Positions 12,313-22,048 of a stretch of 64,000 bases of DNA are shown one piece after another. The translations under genes and the position numbers were made by a program. Origin of the DNA: Asterella californica (Eukaryota > Streptophyta > Marchantiopsida > Marchantiales > Aytoniaceae); the NCBI GenBank assembly GCA_036924285.1, contig JAYKYS010000007.1:6448001-6512000 (forward strand). Direction: 5' to 3'. Every line of letters begins with the position of its first letter. Positions within the stretch are counted from its first letter, which is position 1. Under the pieces are notes generated by a model. It did no database searches and was not told the origin of the DNA. It saw nothing but the letters and a program-made list of their open reading frames with translations.

Positions 12313-13119
12313 CTTATAGCACTGATTCGCATTGTGGCCTTGCTTCTTGCAGTAGTTGCAGGAATCAGGCGCTCGTCTCTGGTTGTTAGAGGAACCAGAC
12401 TGTTGCTGGTTCTACTGCTGCTGCGATTGTTGTTGTTGTCCGTGACCCCGTCCACGTCCAGCACCTTTGCCACGACCTCTACCTCGAGATCCTCCAGAAC
12501 CTGCAAAATAGACAGATTTTTGCTGGCCCGTCAAAGTAGAACGCCCAGTAGACGCACCTCCTCTCCTAACATCATAGGAACAAGTTCATCAAACCGTGGA
12601 AGAGGTTCTCGGGTTGAAATCGATGTTATGAACTGTTTGTACTCTGCAGACAGTCCCTGCAATGTGGCTCCAATCAAGATAGTGGGATCAATCTCGACTT
12701 TGACAGAAGAGAGCTGATCCCCGAGCTGCTTGACATGGTTCACGTAGTCGTTTTGATGCACATCGATCCCTTCTTCACGATGTTGAACTGCTGCAGTAAT
12801 TGCAGCTTCCGCGTCTCTGTTCCGGATTAAAACAGACTGCGAGTGCATCTCAAGCTTTCTTGGGCATATCGCAATCCTGAATGTGATCGATCATCGATGC
12901 TGAAACTGTCATCGCGATGTAGTGAATCGCCTGATACAAGCGCTTCTTCCACTCCTTCAATTTCAGATCCGAAATTGGTACTTCAGGCGCTTTCTCCTCC
13001 TTAGTGATAAGATCCCATAGATCTTGTCTCTGTAGGAAAATCTTCATCCGGAACTTCCACACTTGGTAGTTGTTCTTGTCAAGCTTCTCTCCAGTGATCA
13101 AAGACACGGACTCCGTCAT
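12313..13119 (-). pseudogene. gag: Copia A gag
   Basis: Starts at ATG 13119 with MTESVSLITGEKLDKNNYQVW, the usual copia gag opening, and continues through a second frame (12531-12848) with LGDQLSSVKVEIDPTILIGATL. It ends in a CCHC zinc knuckle, CNYCKKQGHNANQC, at about 12313-12362. A frame break near 12849 separates the first two parts. The Gln/Asn-rich tail reads antisense as a long but spurious plus-strand frame. Confidence 0.85.
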
Positions 13120-13785
13120 AGCTGCAATGTCGAAATTGCTCTGTTCTGTACGCGGAAAACCTCACAGAATCTTCACAAAACTTGTCTCTCCACACCGCGT
13201 GATCAAGAGTTGTCACAAGTCACAAGAAGTCGACTCCGCGAACTCCTCCTACAGCGAGAATGAAAGAAATTGTCCGCGAACTGTAGGTGTACAAAACACG
13301 ACGGAAACGTCGAAAGAACACACCAAGAAAGGTCGAAACTAGACCAAACGAGGTCAGAAATGGGTGTGCGATCCCTCAAAATTTTCCAAATTTTCCAAAT
13401 CTTTTTGGGTAAATCCACCCATATTCGGAACAAGATTTGTTTTAGACTCAAGTTCTAAAACTTTCAATTTGGTCAAAAAAGATCTAACTGAAAATCTGCC
13501 GTTGGAAACCTCCAAATCGACTAAAACTTGGCCAAGTACACAATTCACACCTTCTCAACAAGACAGCCAAAAAGAGGCTGGTCGACAGATTTCAACGAGA
13601 AAAAATCATCTAGACCTCCAAAATTACGTTCAAAGTTTCTGGTGACGAAAGAAACGGTTTCGCCTCATCCGAACGCATCAGCAAGATATTGCTCGACATC
13701 AGGCACACCTCCAGCTGCTCTCTCCTGTACTTCTCCATGCACGAACTCCATCTTGCTCATCAGTAAGAGACACACGCTCTCTATT

Positions 13786-13797
13786 GCTCTGATATCA
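13786..13797 (-). promoter_or_regulatory. Copia A primer-binding site (initiator Met tRNA type)
   Basis: Directly after the 5' LTR the minus strand reads TGATATCAGAGC. The standard copia site complementary to initiator Met tRNA is TGGTATCAGAGC, so one base differs. Confidence 0.85.
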
Positions 13798-14025
13798 TGT
13801 AGAAAGATCGATACTTCGAGGACACTCCAAGAAGAGAGAGCGAGTAGACAAGGAAAGTAAAATAAGAATGAGATGAGAGAGGCTTTGCCTCTCCATGTAT
13901 ATATAGTGTGGGTGAGTACAAGAGAAACCCTAATGATGGATTAGCCCTCTAACTAACTGTAACTACCCTAACCACTCCGACTAATGTTAGCCGTCGATCT
14001 ACTAGAGCTTGGGACTATATCAACA
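13798..14025 (-). repeat. Copia A 5' LTR
   Basis: 228 bp, partner of 8698-8921. A TATATATAG run near 13900 could be the promoter TATA element. It ends at the ATTGG target duplication at 14026-14030. Confidence 0.9.
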
Positions 14026-16214
14026 ATTGGAACCATTGGTTTTCCAAGTACAAGGGATTAGTATCGTTGCCCATTGTCAGCCATATGATCTGTTGAAAGG
14101 TTGGTTCAAGGATCATAAAAAACACGGTCGATATAACCAAAAGTCTCTTGATGCTCTTGATGCACAATGTCAGAAATTAGACTCAGAGAATGATATTCGT
14201 AATATCCATGATACACAAGATATTTCCAGTGACATATTTACTAACATTACATTGGTAGAACTGAGAGGTGTTCTCATGCAAGTTCCATGTGAATATATAG
14301 TTATCTTGAACTTGTCAAATGAAATATATTTCATTTGACAGTGTACACAAATTGTGGCATACTTTGCTCCCAACTTCTTACACGTTCGGGAAAGATAAAG
14401 CTCTTAGTGTTATCCGGAGAACTCCATATCTAGTATTTAGCATCCAAGTTATGGAAATCTATCCAAACCACAAGCCTAGATCTGGATATGACAGAAACAA
14501 TACACCTTCTAATTTATATGTTCCATGCGGAGAACAATGGAGACGAGATCATGCAAAATGGTGTTCTATTCTTTTTGCGGTATGACACTAAACAAGCCAG
14601 TTCTTTTCTTTTCTTTTTTCATGATACTGTTTATGTTTTCATGATATCTTTTCTTTTAAGTTAATTTGAGTACTCTACATGTTGCGATGGTTTGCACTAA
14701 TTTCTGCTTCTGCTTCTAGGTGGTACTGATATTGAATTATTATACATGGTGATATTATACAGTTTCCAGCAATTTATCTGACGGATCCATTACAATTGGT
14801 TACGACAACTATAGCATGACCATCCAAGGATGAAGACTCCAATTCGGATGCTGATGTCGGAAACATTGATAACTCCAACTCCAGCAAAGATCTACGTTCG
14901 ATCGGAGTTCATAACTCTAATGATGCAGAAGAATTCTCCATGACTGCAGCTGATAGCAAAGTTGGACGAACACAGATGGTCGGTCTCCACAGTCGAATCC
15001 ATGCAATATTAAAAGTTCATTTCATCATGAGTGGTTGCCATCAAGACCTGATACAAGTACTGACATTTTGTCTTCAAAGTAATAAGGTACTTGCTGCATC
15101 AACTATTCCGTCAGATCATGTTGCTCTTCCGATTGTTGCAATACGAGATCCTTGTACTGTTGCTACTGCAATGCTACAGAGCGCTAGTGATACAATGGTT
15201 AGTTTAAGGTCAAATGCCGAGGACAAAATAGTTATTCGTGCATGCAGATCTGCCATCCCTTTGGGTTCATCATTACAGGAGTCTATAGTCACTCCCCGTG
15301 ATTCATCCTTGCACACTACAAATCCCCTCCCTCTCTCGTCTATAGTTTCTTCTTCTCATTTAAAATTGCATGTGGTGAGCAAAACTGTAGATGAAAATTT
15401 ATCAAGGTCAAGTTCATCAGGGAATACAGAGCTTGTGTCTCCGAATCATGGTGACCATGAAAGAAATTCAAGCTCTATGTTTCATTCTCCTTTTGTGTAT
15501 GGGCATGAAAATTGTAAAGAGTTGACTCCAGAAAGTACATTTAGCATACACGCACCCTTGTTACATTCTTCGCCACGTTCTTTTCTAGACAGTGAAACTA
15601 CTCTGGATTCAACTGAGACTGATACTACCAGCAAGATAGCTCAAGACAAGAAACCAATCATAAATATCTATAACAAGACAGAGCCTTTTGTTAATGTCCA
15701 AGTGCCGGGTAGGACTGCATCGTCTACACTCTTGTTCAAGAAAAGAGCATGTCACATTCCAAAACCAGTGCGGAAGTTACAGTTGGATCCAAGAATGAAT
15801 CAAAACAAGTCACAGTCCAACGATAGCTGGAGCAGTGGACCACCTTCTAGGTATGTACAAGTTAACTTTCAATTTTGTAAAAGCAAACATCCCTGTAATA
15901 GATTTAGTCGATAGTTTTGTGCAAAAATGCATTTGAGATTCAGTATTAATCAGTATTGCATTGCAGAATTGTAACATTGGATGCACAATCATCGCCAACT
16001 GTGATACGACCAGCGTTACTGGAGAACTGTCAGATCTCTACTGTTTCGAGACCTAGCCGGCCTGTATTACAAGCGGTTGATCCAAACCTTCCTCCTTTCC
16101 AAGCGACCCAAGAGGTAAAAATTTTCCAAACCTCATGCACATCTTTAGATCCGCACTACAGACTACGTTAAGTATTTTATTTGAGAAATGCAGCTTGAGA
16201 CTAGATATGTTTCC
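14026..16214 (+). pseudogene. host gene 1, central exons
   Basis: The frame interrupted by Copia A continues from 14031 to 14313. It joins 14342-14579 across a 28-nt palindromic GT-AG gap. Conventional introns follow: 14580-14719 (GTATGA to TTCTAG), 15851-15966 (GTATGT to TTGCAG, phase 2) and 16115-16193 (GTAAAA to ATGCAG, phase 0). The long exon is open from 14823 to 15850 and Ser/Thr-rich, with KKRACHIPKPVRKLQL near its end. A TGA just upstream (near 14814) and an unresolved junction at 14720-14770 suggest decay. The last exon, 16194-16214, stops abruptly at an LTR. Its next codons are found inverted at 20869-20840. No family was recognised. Confidence 0.55.
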
Positions 16215-16472
16215 TGTTGGAAATGAACTGCTAGTAGAATAGGCTAAGGTAAAACTCTAAGTCACGGCATAAGGACAGTATGAGAGTGTGGGAGAGCTCC
16301 TCAAGAGAGTGTAGGCAAAACCAAGTAAATGAATACTCAATAATGTACAATGGCCTTGGGCCTGAATAATATACCTTGGATCTTGACCTTGGTGACCTTA
16401 CGAAAGGTCACCATCTAATAGCCTGAACTGCTTACTGCAAAAGGGGTATTCACACTGTATGGTATTCTAACA
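16215..16472 (-). repeat. displaced 5' LTR of Copia B
   Basis: A 258-bp LTR (minus-strand sense TGTTAGAATACC to TTCCAACA) that differs from the Copia B 3' LTR (30822-31079, also 258 bp) at about six positions counted by eye, but more from the Copia D LTR. Taken alone it looks like a solo LTR without target duplication (TTTCC left, CTGAA right). CTGAA is the reverse complement of TTCAG, the base run beside the 3' LTR of Copia B, and Copia B lacks a 5' LTR. I read it as that missing LTR, flipped by an inversion. Confidence 0.82.
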
Positions 16473-16610
16473 CTGAAGGAGGTCGCTTCTCCTGAGTATC
16501 ATTCTGCAATCGATCGTTACATGACTACATGCCGGGACTGGATATCTGGGACACACGAGTGGCACTTTAATCGCCACACGATACAACATCGCTGCAACCT
16601 CCTTGTGATG
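16473..16610 (+). pseudogene. host gene 2, continuation of exon b
   Basis: Frame open for 46 codons from 16473, containing EVASPEYHSAIDRYMTTC and WHFNRHTIQHRC, ending at TAA 16611. The first five bases (CTGAA) are the target duplication of Copia B. After removing the element this frame follows directly on the exon at 31228-31080 (…HAYEQL then KEVASPEY). The TAA may be the end, a C-to-T nonsense change, or intronic sequence. Further in-frame stops follow at 16701, 16818 and 16848. Confidence 0.55.
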
Positions 16611-16613
16611 TAA

Positions 16614-17654
16614 AATTCCCGGGGAGCAAATCTTCTCAGTCGGAGTAAAGAAAGCCTAGTACGATATGCTACTAAAATACTAAAATGGATTGTCTACCAG
16701 TAAATGTGTAATCTAGCGTCATGGACGAAGGGGTCTCAACATCCAGAAATAAGTGGACAGCTGAGCCGGAGAGAAGCATGGATAGCTGTAGGGAAAGTTA
16801 ACGTTAGGAATTCGGCTTGAAAATTCTCGAAGGATGTTGCCCAGATCTAGACGGTCACTATAGCTCTCTGAGACTCGTAACCATCGTACGTACCAACATA
16901 CCTAACACAACGATTGTTAAATGTGCTGAGTAGTCTTCATCTGATGTTCTTCCTGAGGATGGATCATCATCATGATTCTCAAAGCTCCTTTTATGTCGAC
17001 CTTCGAGGAGATCGATCTTTAATAAAGATAAAGCACATGACAGCACAGGATATCCCATTAGTAAACAAAATGTATTCTGGCGTTCTGTGCATGTAACTGT
17101 ACAACCGTGGTCTCAGTGGATAGAGAGGTGATTGTGATAGATGTGCATGTAGAAATCAGTCAATCATTCGGATCCAGAGCTTCATTGTTACTCACGAGAA
17201 CGACATCATCAGTCTGATGGATGCTGTAGCACCTCACACATGTACACGGAACCGACTGGCAAGAGACTTCAATAATAGGGGTGTCAAAGTTAGGGGAAAT
17301 TATTCCTCAACGGACGAGAGAATCTTTACCATAACTCTGCCACAGTGTATTAAGTTCAGAAGGTCCATCTTTATCTAGACACTACATCTAATACCCGCGG
17401 GTAACAAAGGGGTGTCAAGCATACCCTCTTCTCCTAAATGGACTTGCCTTTTCACTCGTCTATTTTGCAGCACTTCTTCTTTACCTTTCGCCATTGCTTT
17501 CCTATTACATCCACCACAGCGTATACCTAGCTCCACCTTAGCAACTCGCTTATTCAAAGCATGGATCGAAATTTCTACCCAGTTCGTTTAGGACCCACCT
17601 GTTATAACTGTTCTTGCTCCATTTTCGCTTCGGCAATTCCTCAATCTTTTACAG
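16614..17654. other. unresolved sequence within gene 2
   Basis: Fragments such as LSRREAWIAVGKV (about 16760-16800) look coding in the same frame as the preceding exon but are separated by stops. No splice structure could be settled, so I do not call exons here. Confidence 0.35.
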
Positions 17655-18012
17655 CACTCACACACTATTGCATGGTCCGCGGTACAAGAGAGACAAGCTA
17701 ACTTTATGCAACAAGTTCAGCAGAGGCTAGTCAGCCTGGGGATATCCAACTTGAAGTAAGACTTTATTACTGCCTTGCAGACACAGTCTGTTATGCCAAC
17801 ATTTCTTCATAGGCTGGCTGGTCCGTGGCTCGTTGGCTCGTTGGGATCACAATTTTTCATGCAGACGACTGGCTGCAGCCCGCGAATTGGTTGTCACTCC
17901 GACCGCAACAGAGGTGATTTCAGGCCAGGTTTACACTTCCAGTTTCAGAACTGTAGCTTCGCTTGTCTCGCACAATCAGAACTTACTACATGAGCGTCTA
18001 AATTCACGATGA
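17655..18012 (+). pseudogene. candidate exon pair, probably host gene 2
   Basis: After TTTTACAG (17647-17654) a frame with QERQANFMQQVQQRLVSLGI runs to 17755. Beginning with the consensus donor GTAAGA, a 25-nt stretch (17756-17780) ends TGCCTTGCAG. If it is spliced out, the same frame continues for 77 codons (17781-18012) with ELVVTPTATEVISG and ASLVSHNQNLLHERL. The alternative is that the TAA at 17757-17759 is a true stop. The link to gene 2 rests on strand and position only. Confidence 0.4.
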
Positions 18013-18104
18013 GGAATTGATTGATCTACTCAGCGATGGACTGTTTTATGGATTACTTTACATACTTCGGGTTTACACCGTGAGGTTTCAGTTATCATTT
18101 GACA

Positions 18105-18161
18105 TCTCTTACATGTAAGAGACGTTTTACAAAAATGTTGGAGTCTCTTATATGTAAGAGA
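18105..18161. repeat. perfect 18-bp palindrome and near-copy
   Basis: TCTCTTACATGTAAGAGA at 18105-18122 is its own complement. TCTCTTATATGTAAGAGA at 18144-18161 repeats it with one change, and a third half-copy follows at 18164. This could be a cruciform-forming site or tandem binding site. Confidence 0.8.
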
Positions 18162-18495
18162 CGTCTCTTACAAGTGAGCGAACAGCATTGGTTTTGCAAT
18201 TAGTGCAACCCTGCACTGCATGCTCACATCCACGGGAGGATACGTCACATGTCTTCATTGTCTGCTTTGCACCACCTCCGGTATGGTTACTACTTGCTAA
18301 TGCATGTCCGGATTTCAGTTCGGGAATACACACAGTACTACAGGGAGATCCCCTTCCTATACTACGGCTTCTCGCGCGTAACCACAACGTTAACTGCTAC
18401 TGCTGTTCTATTTCCTCTGGTGCTCCTGGTTGCACCGTTGTTCCTGTTCATTTTTTTCAGTCTATATCTGTATTTACAGTTCGGCGATTGTTTGT

Positions 18496-18795
18496 GCTGT
18501 TGGTGATAAGAAATTTCGAATGCTGCAGCGACACTCCCTTCACTCCACAGGATCACTAAGACATGTTTCTGCTGTTGGTGATAAGAAATTTCGAATGCTG
18601 CAGCGACACTCCATTCACTCCACAGGATCACTAAGACATGTTTCTGCTGTTGGTGATAAGAAATTTCGAATGCTGCAGCGACACTCCATTCACTCCACAG
18701 GATCACTAAGACATGTTTCTGCTGTTGGTGATAAGAAATTTCGAATGCTGCAGCGACACTCCATTCACTCCAGAGGATCACTAAGACACTTTTTT
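18496..18795. repeat. 75-bp minisatellite, four units
   Basis: Units begin GCTGTTGGTGATAAG at 18496, 18571, 18646 and 18721, exactly 75 bases apart and nearly identical. Because 75 is divisible by three, frames stay open through the array on both strands (18430-18807 plus, 18362-18781 minus). Those frames are more likely a by-product than a gene. High identity implies recent amplification. Confidence 0.92.
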
Positions 18796-18857
18796 CTGTT
18801 CACTTAGCTTCAACCTAGCATACATGTACATACAGCCTGCCTACTGCGACAGCTATC

Positions 18858-19205
18858 GACGACTGCTATGACGTCTGCCCTTTATTATTAGTGTGCTCGG
18901 GCTTCGTTTCGCTTTGTTCTTTTGGCTCTGCTTTCCACTGCCACCGATGATTGCTATGGCTTCTGCCCTTTATTATTAGTGTGCTCGGGCTTCGTTTCGC
19001 TTTGTTCTTTTGGCTCTGCTTTCCACTGCCATCGATGATTGCTATGGCTTCTGCCCTTTATTATTAGTGTGCTCGGGCTTCGTTTCGCTTTGTTCTTTTG
19101 GCTCTGCTTTCCACTGCCATCGATGATTGCTATGGCTTCTGCTCTTTATTATTAGTGTGCTCGGGCTTCGTTTCGCCTCGGTCTTTCGGCACTGCTTTGG
19201 CATTC
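18858..19205. repeat. 88-bp minisatellite, four units
   Basis: Units start GATGATTGCTATGG-like at 18858, 18946, 19034 and 19122, with GCCCTTTATTATTAGTG offset by 88 each time. The outer units are more diverged than the inner ones, as expected for unequal exchange. Unrelated in sequence to the 75-bp array 60 bases away. Confidence 0.92.
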
Positions 19206-20127
19206 ACTAATATCTGTATTACAGCTTGCGGACTACTCCGCCACCTCTCTTGTTAGTTAACCAGTTGGTGGTCCCATAGGCATTTATCGGCTGCCTGGCC
19301 TTCAACACTGAGGGCTGGCTGTACCTTGCGCTTGAGTCTCCCTTTACTAAACACAACTTGGGAGCCTCTTGTCCAGAGGCATGCTCTTCGTGATGCTATG
19401 CCGCGTATTCTTTATTTCCTCACTTAATAAAGTTTCGTGGCGTACCGTGGCCGTTTGTTGAAAAATCAATTAATGTTAGATTAATTAATTAAAAATAATT
19501 AGTGTTAGATTTATCTTTCTCTCACGAAAACCACAAATAATGTTGTTAACACTAACTACAGTAACATTTATTAAGTAATCGAATACTCGCACCAATAGCG
19601 CTGAGGAGTGTAGATTCAGATTCAACAAAAATGGATACCGACCGGACTGTGGTAGGTTTGGATTGGTCGCGGTCGATGGTCTCTTTGGAAGTAGACGTGC
19701 GCAAAGGAAGACATTTTCAAGTTGCCCAAGTGCTGCTCAGATGTACAATGGAAGGAGAGAGAAGGTGCAAATGGCGCAATGTCGGGTATACACTTAGCTG
19801 CCTTGTTTCTGTTAATTGCACAATCTTGCACTTTAAAATATAGCACCAGAGTTTTTTCATTCCAAATACGTGCGTACAATTCTAATAAATTAGCATCTTG
19901 CTGACAGATGGGCATTTTCAATCGATCGAAATAGCACCTATAGTATTAGCACTTTTTTGACAGATAGACATTGTCTATCTGTCAAAAAAGTCGAAATAAC
20001 ACCTATAGTATCCAAGTGCGATTTTGGAATTGCTCTCCTGAAAGTGGAATGCTTTCCAAGTTCAAGCTTGTGCTTAGTTTTCATTAATTGTAACATGCAT
20101 ATATATGCAGGATTCATAACATCTCAC
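19206..20127. other. intergenic or intronic sequence between the two host genes
   Basis: Minus-strand frame 19622-19921 could be a terminal exon of gene 1 but has no splice support. Apart from the foldback at 19951-19991, nothing else is recognisable. Confidence 0.35.
19927..20010. repeat. 41-bp foldback flanked by 19-bp direct repeats
   Basis: Arms ACTTTTTTGACAGATAGACA (19951-19970) and its exact complement (19972-19991) are separated by one base. The pair is bracketed by CGAAATAGCACCTATAGTA (19927-19945) and CGAAATAACACCTATAGTA (19992-20010), which differ at one base. It looks like a very small MITE or a templated palindromic insertion. Confidence 0.85.
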
Positions 20128-20869
20128 TTGATATTCAAGATCAGATCTTCTTTTCTCAGACAACATCTGCACTTTGCAATATACATATGAGCACCGTGAT
20201 TGATAATGAGAGTCTTGTGTGGGTGGCTTTGCTCGAGTTTGAAATTCACTTGCACAGGACTTTTCAATTGTCAAGAACTTCATTCCGGGCGGATAGAAAT
20301 GGCCCGGTTGTTAACAAAAGTGTTTATGAATCATGACATTATAGATCTTGTAATGACTCATAGAAAACACATATAAAAGAAAGATATCGTCAGATGCAGT
20401 ATCATTTTACTGAGATTTGAAACTTACATGCTGTTTGCACAGTCGGATGGCACCATTCACAAGAAACGGTGTGTTGACAATAACTATCTTATGATCTAAA
20501 GCCCACAGAACTAATCGCCAAGTAACATCTCGTTAGAATTTGCAGAATGACCAACAAAATGTTGTCTCTTTATTTGTTTCGCATCGATGCTAGATATTAA
20601 TTTATTAGCTTCATTGTTTTCTTGAGCCATGAACGTTTTCAGATTGCTGCAAACATCCTGTTTTTCGACTCAACCCCATTGCAAACATCGCAATGGTCAA
20701 CTTGCTTTCCCGGTCGAATAATTTAAAGAACTGATCTAGGTCTGCAACTATCTGTTTGGAGAAAACAAAACATGTTACGAACTAGATTCAAGCTAGATTG
20801 AAACAAGAACTAAAGAAGATGAATCCATATTATCTTCACTTGAATAAACAGATGCTTCTTGATACTCAA
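20128..20869 (-). pseudogene. host gene 1, downstream exons (inverted)
   Basis: Reading on the minus strand: exon 20869-20840 (LSIKKHLFIQ), an 88-nt intron (20839-20752, GTGAAG to AAACAG), exon 20751-20675 (IVADLDQFFKLFDRESKL…), a 28-nt gap (20674-20647, GTTGAG to TTGCAG), exon 20646-20552 (NLKTFMAQENNEANKL…), a 23-nt gap (20551-20529, GTCATT to AACGAG), exon 20528-20428 (DVTWRLVLWALDHKIVIVN…) with a consensus GTAAGT donor, and an exon at about 20277-20128. Every junction keeps phase. The first codon continues the plus-strand exon ending at 16214. Function unknown. Confidence 0.55.
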
Positions 20870-20880
20870 GGTATCAGAGC
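20870..20880 (+). promoter_or_regulatory. Copia B primer-binding site
   Basis: GGTATCAGAGC is the initiator Met tRNA primer site of copia elements. It should lie directly after a 5' LTR but follows host exon sequence instead. That mismatch was the first sign of the inversion. Confidence 0.88.
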
Positions 20881-21052
20881 TTTGCATTGTTGATGCACTA
20901 GCACAATAGCATAGACACTAGGTAGGCCTTCGGCCTTTAGGTGAGAGCAGTTGGAGGACGCTTCAGCTGCTGCGAGAAGGACGCTTCACGCACCCATATT
21001 CTGTACCTTCGCTAACAGAATTTCACCGTTCTAGCGATCAATCTGATACAGA

Positions 21053-22048
21053 ATGTCTGCCCCCTTTGACACCAAAGGCTGGGCCAAGTTCGACGACACA
21101 TATTTCACGCTTTGGAAGCACAAGACAACCTTGCGACTCAGGACCCATGGTGTTCTTGATATCGTGGAAGGGAACGTGCAGAGACCACGTGCCACGACAC
21201 CCAGAGGTATTGCGGTACCCATCCCTCCCCTTGCTACCGGACCCGGTAGCATCGCAGATTGAGATCAGCGTGATGTTAACGCGCTCGCAGCGATCAACGA
21301 ATGCTGCGAGAAAAGTGTGGCAGGACATCTAATGTCCTGCACCACGTCGAACGATGCATGGTCCACCTTGACCAGACACTTTGCAGGTCAAGACATGGTG
21401 ACCAAGATGCACTTAAGAGAGAAGTTGCGGGTTTTAAAGATGAAACCCAACGAGACTGTCCCCCAGCACGTAAACAACTTCAAGTCTCTCATCCAGCAGA
21501 TGACTTCAGCTGGATTGATAATCACCAATGAGGAGCAAGTCCTCGCGTTGATGGGCAGTATGCCCAACAACTACCATCTATTCTTGCAGGCGATGAGAAC
21601 GAACCCAAATCTCTCGCTACAGGACCTCATCACCTTCCTCATTCAGGAGGAAACGATCGGGCGCAAGTTATCGATGGAACCATCCACTGCCTTGTTTGGA
21701 AGACGCCGGCAAGGAGGACGCAATGGCAATAACCGGCGCAACAATGGTGGAAACCGACAAGGCGGTAACCAGTCACCGAAGAGATCGTCAGACCCCAACG
21801 AAAAATATTTCCAGTGCAACAAGCCCGGGCACCGCATCGCTGAGTGCCCGGACAAACCCAGCAGCAGCAACGAAAACTCGACTGCTGGTAACAAGAATAA
21901 GAACAAGAATCGCCGTTCTCAGAACAACAACTGCAACACTCGTCAGGTTTTGGTGGCACAATGTTCGTCTGCAATCGTGCAGACAGCTGATCCTAATTGG
22001 TATGTGGACACGGGTGCCACACACCACATGACGCATAATCGACGATAA
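21053..22048 (+). pseudogene. gag: Copia B gag and protease start
   Basis: The frame opens MSAPFDTKGWAKFDD with WKHKTTL, then shifts near 21260 into 21317-22048. That part holds the gag helical core (NETVPQHVNNFKSLIQQM, EEQVLALMGSMPNNY) and a basic zinc-knuckle region. The knuckle reads YFQCNKPGHRIAEC; Copia D has CFQC, so B lost the first Cys of the CCHC finger. The protease active site follows at WYVDTGATHHM. TAA at 22046-22048 replaces a CAA Gln codon seen in D. Confidence 0.88.

Larger units (their letters stand above)
8698..14025 (-). mobile_element. Copia A: complete Ty1/copia retrotransposon
   Basis: LTRs of 224 bp (8698-8921) and 228 bp (13798-14025) run TGTAGAAAG to TATCAACA, with about a dozen differences and one 4-base indel counted by eye. 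The element is flanked by a perfect 5-bp duplication ATTGG (8693-8697 and 14026-14030). On the minus strand the order is gag, protease, integrase, reverse transcriptase, RNase H, which is the Ty1/copia order. The primer site resembles initiator Met tRNA. The coding frame is interrupted several times, so this copy is inactive. It lies inside an exon of host gene 1. Confidence 0.93.
16215..20869. other. inferred 4655-bp inverted segment
   Basis: Reversing this segment places the LTR end (…CAACA) directly before the primer site at 20870. It gives Copia B matching TTCAG duplications on both sides, joins gene 1 codons at 16214 to those at 20869 in phase, and joins gene 2 codons at 31080 to those at 16478 in phase. 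All four repairs come from the same two breakpoints. No inverted repeat other than the LTRs themselves lies at both breakpoints, so end-joining is more likely than homologous recombination. An assembly misjoin must be excluded. Confidence 0.8.

Noticed and set aside
12199..12717. 172-codon plus-strand frame over Copia A gag
   Set aside because: It is antisense to the Gln/Asn-rich zinc-knuckle region of gag, whose codons read as Leu/Ile-rich in reverse.
16215..16472. Solo LTR produced by ordinary intra-element recombination
   Set aside because: It lacks a matching duplication, its flank is the complement of the Copia B flank, and Copia B lacks exactly this LTR. The inversion explains all three.
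18362..18807. Genes on both strands across the 75-bp repeat
   Set aside because: Open frames result from a repeat length divisible by three; no other coding evidence.
18496..19205. CRISPR-like array
   Set aside because: The units are contiguous tandem repeats without unique spacers.
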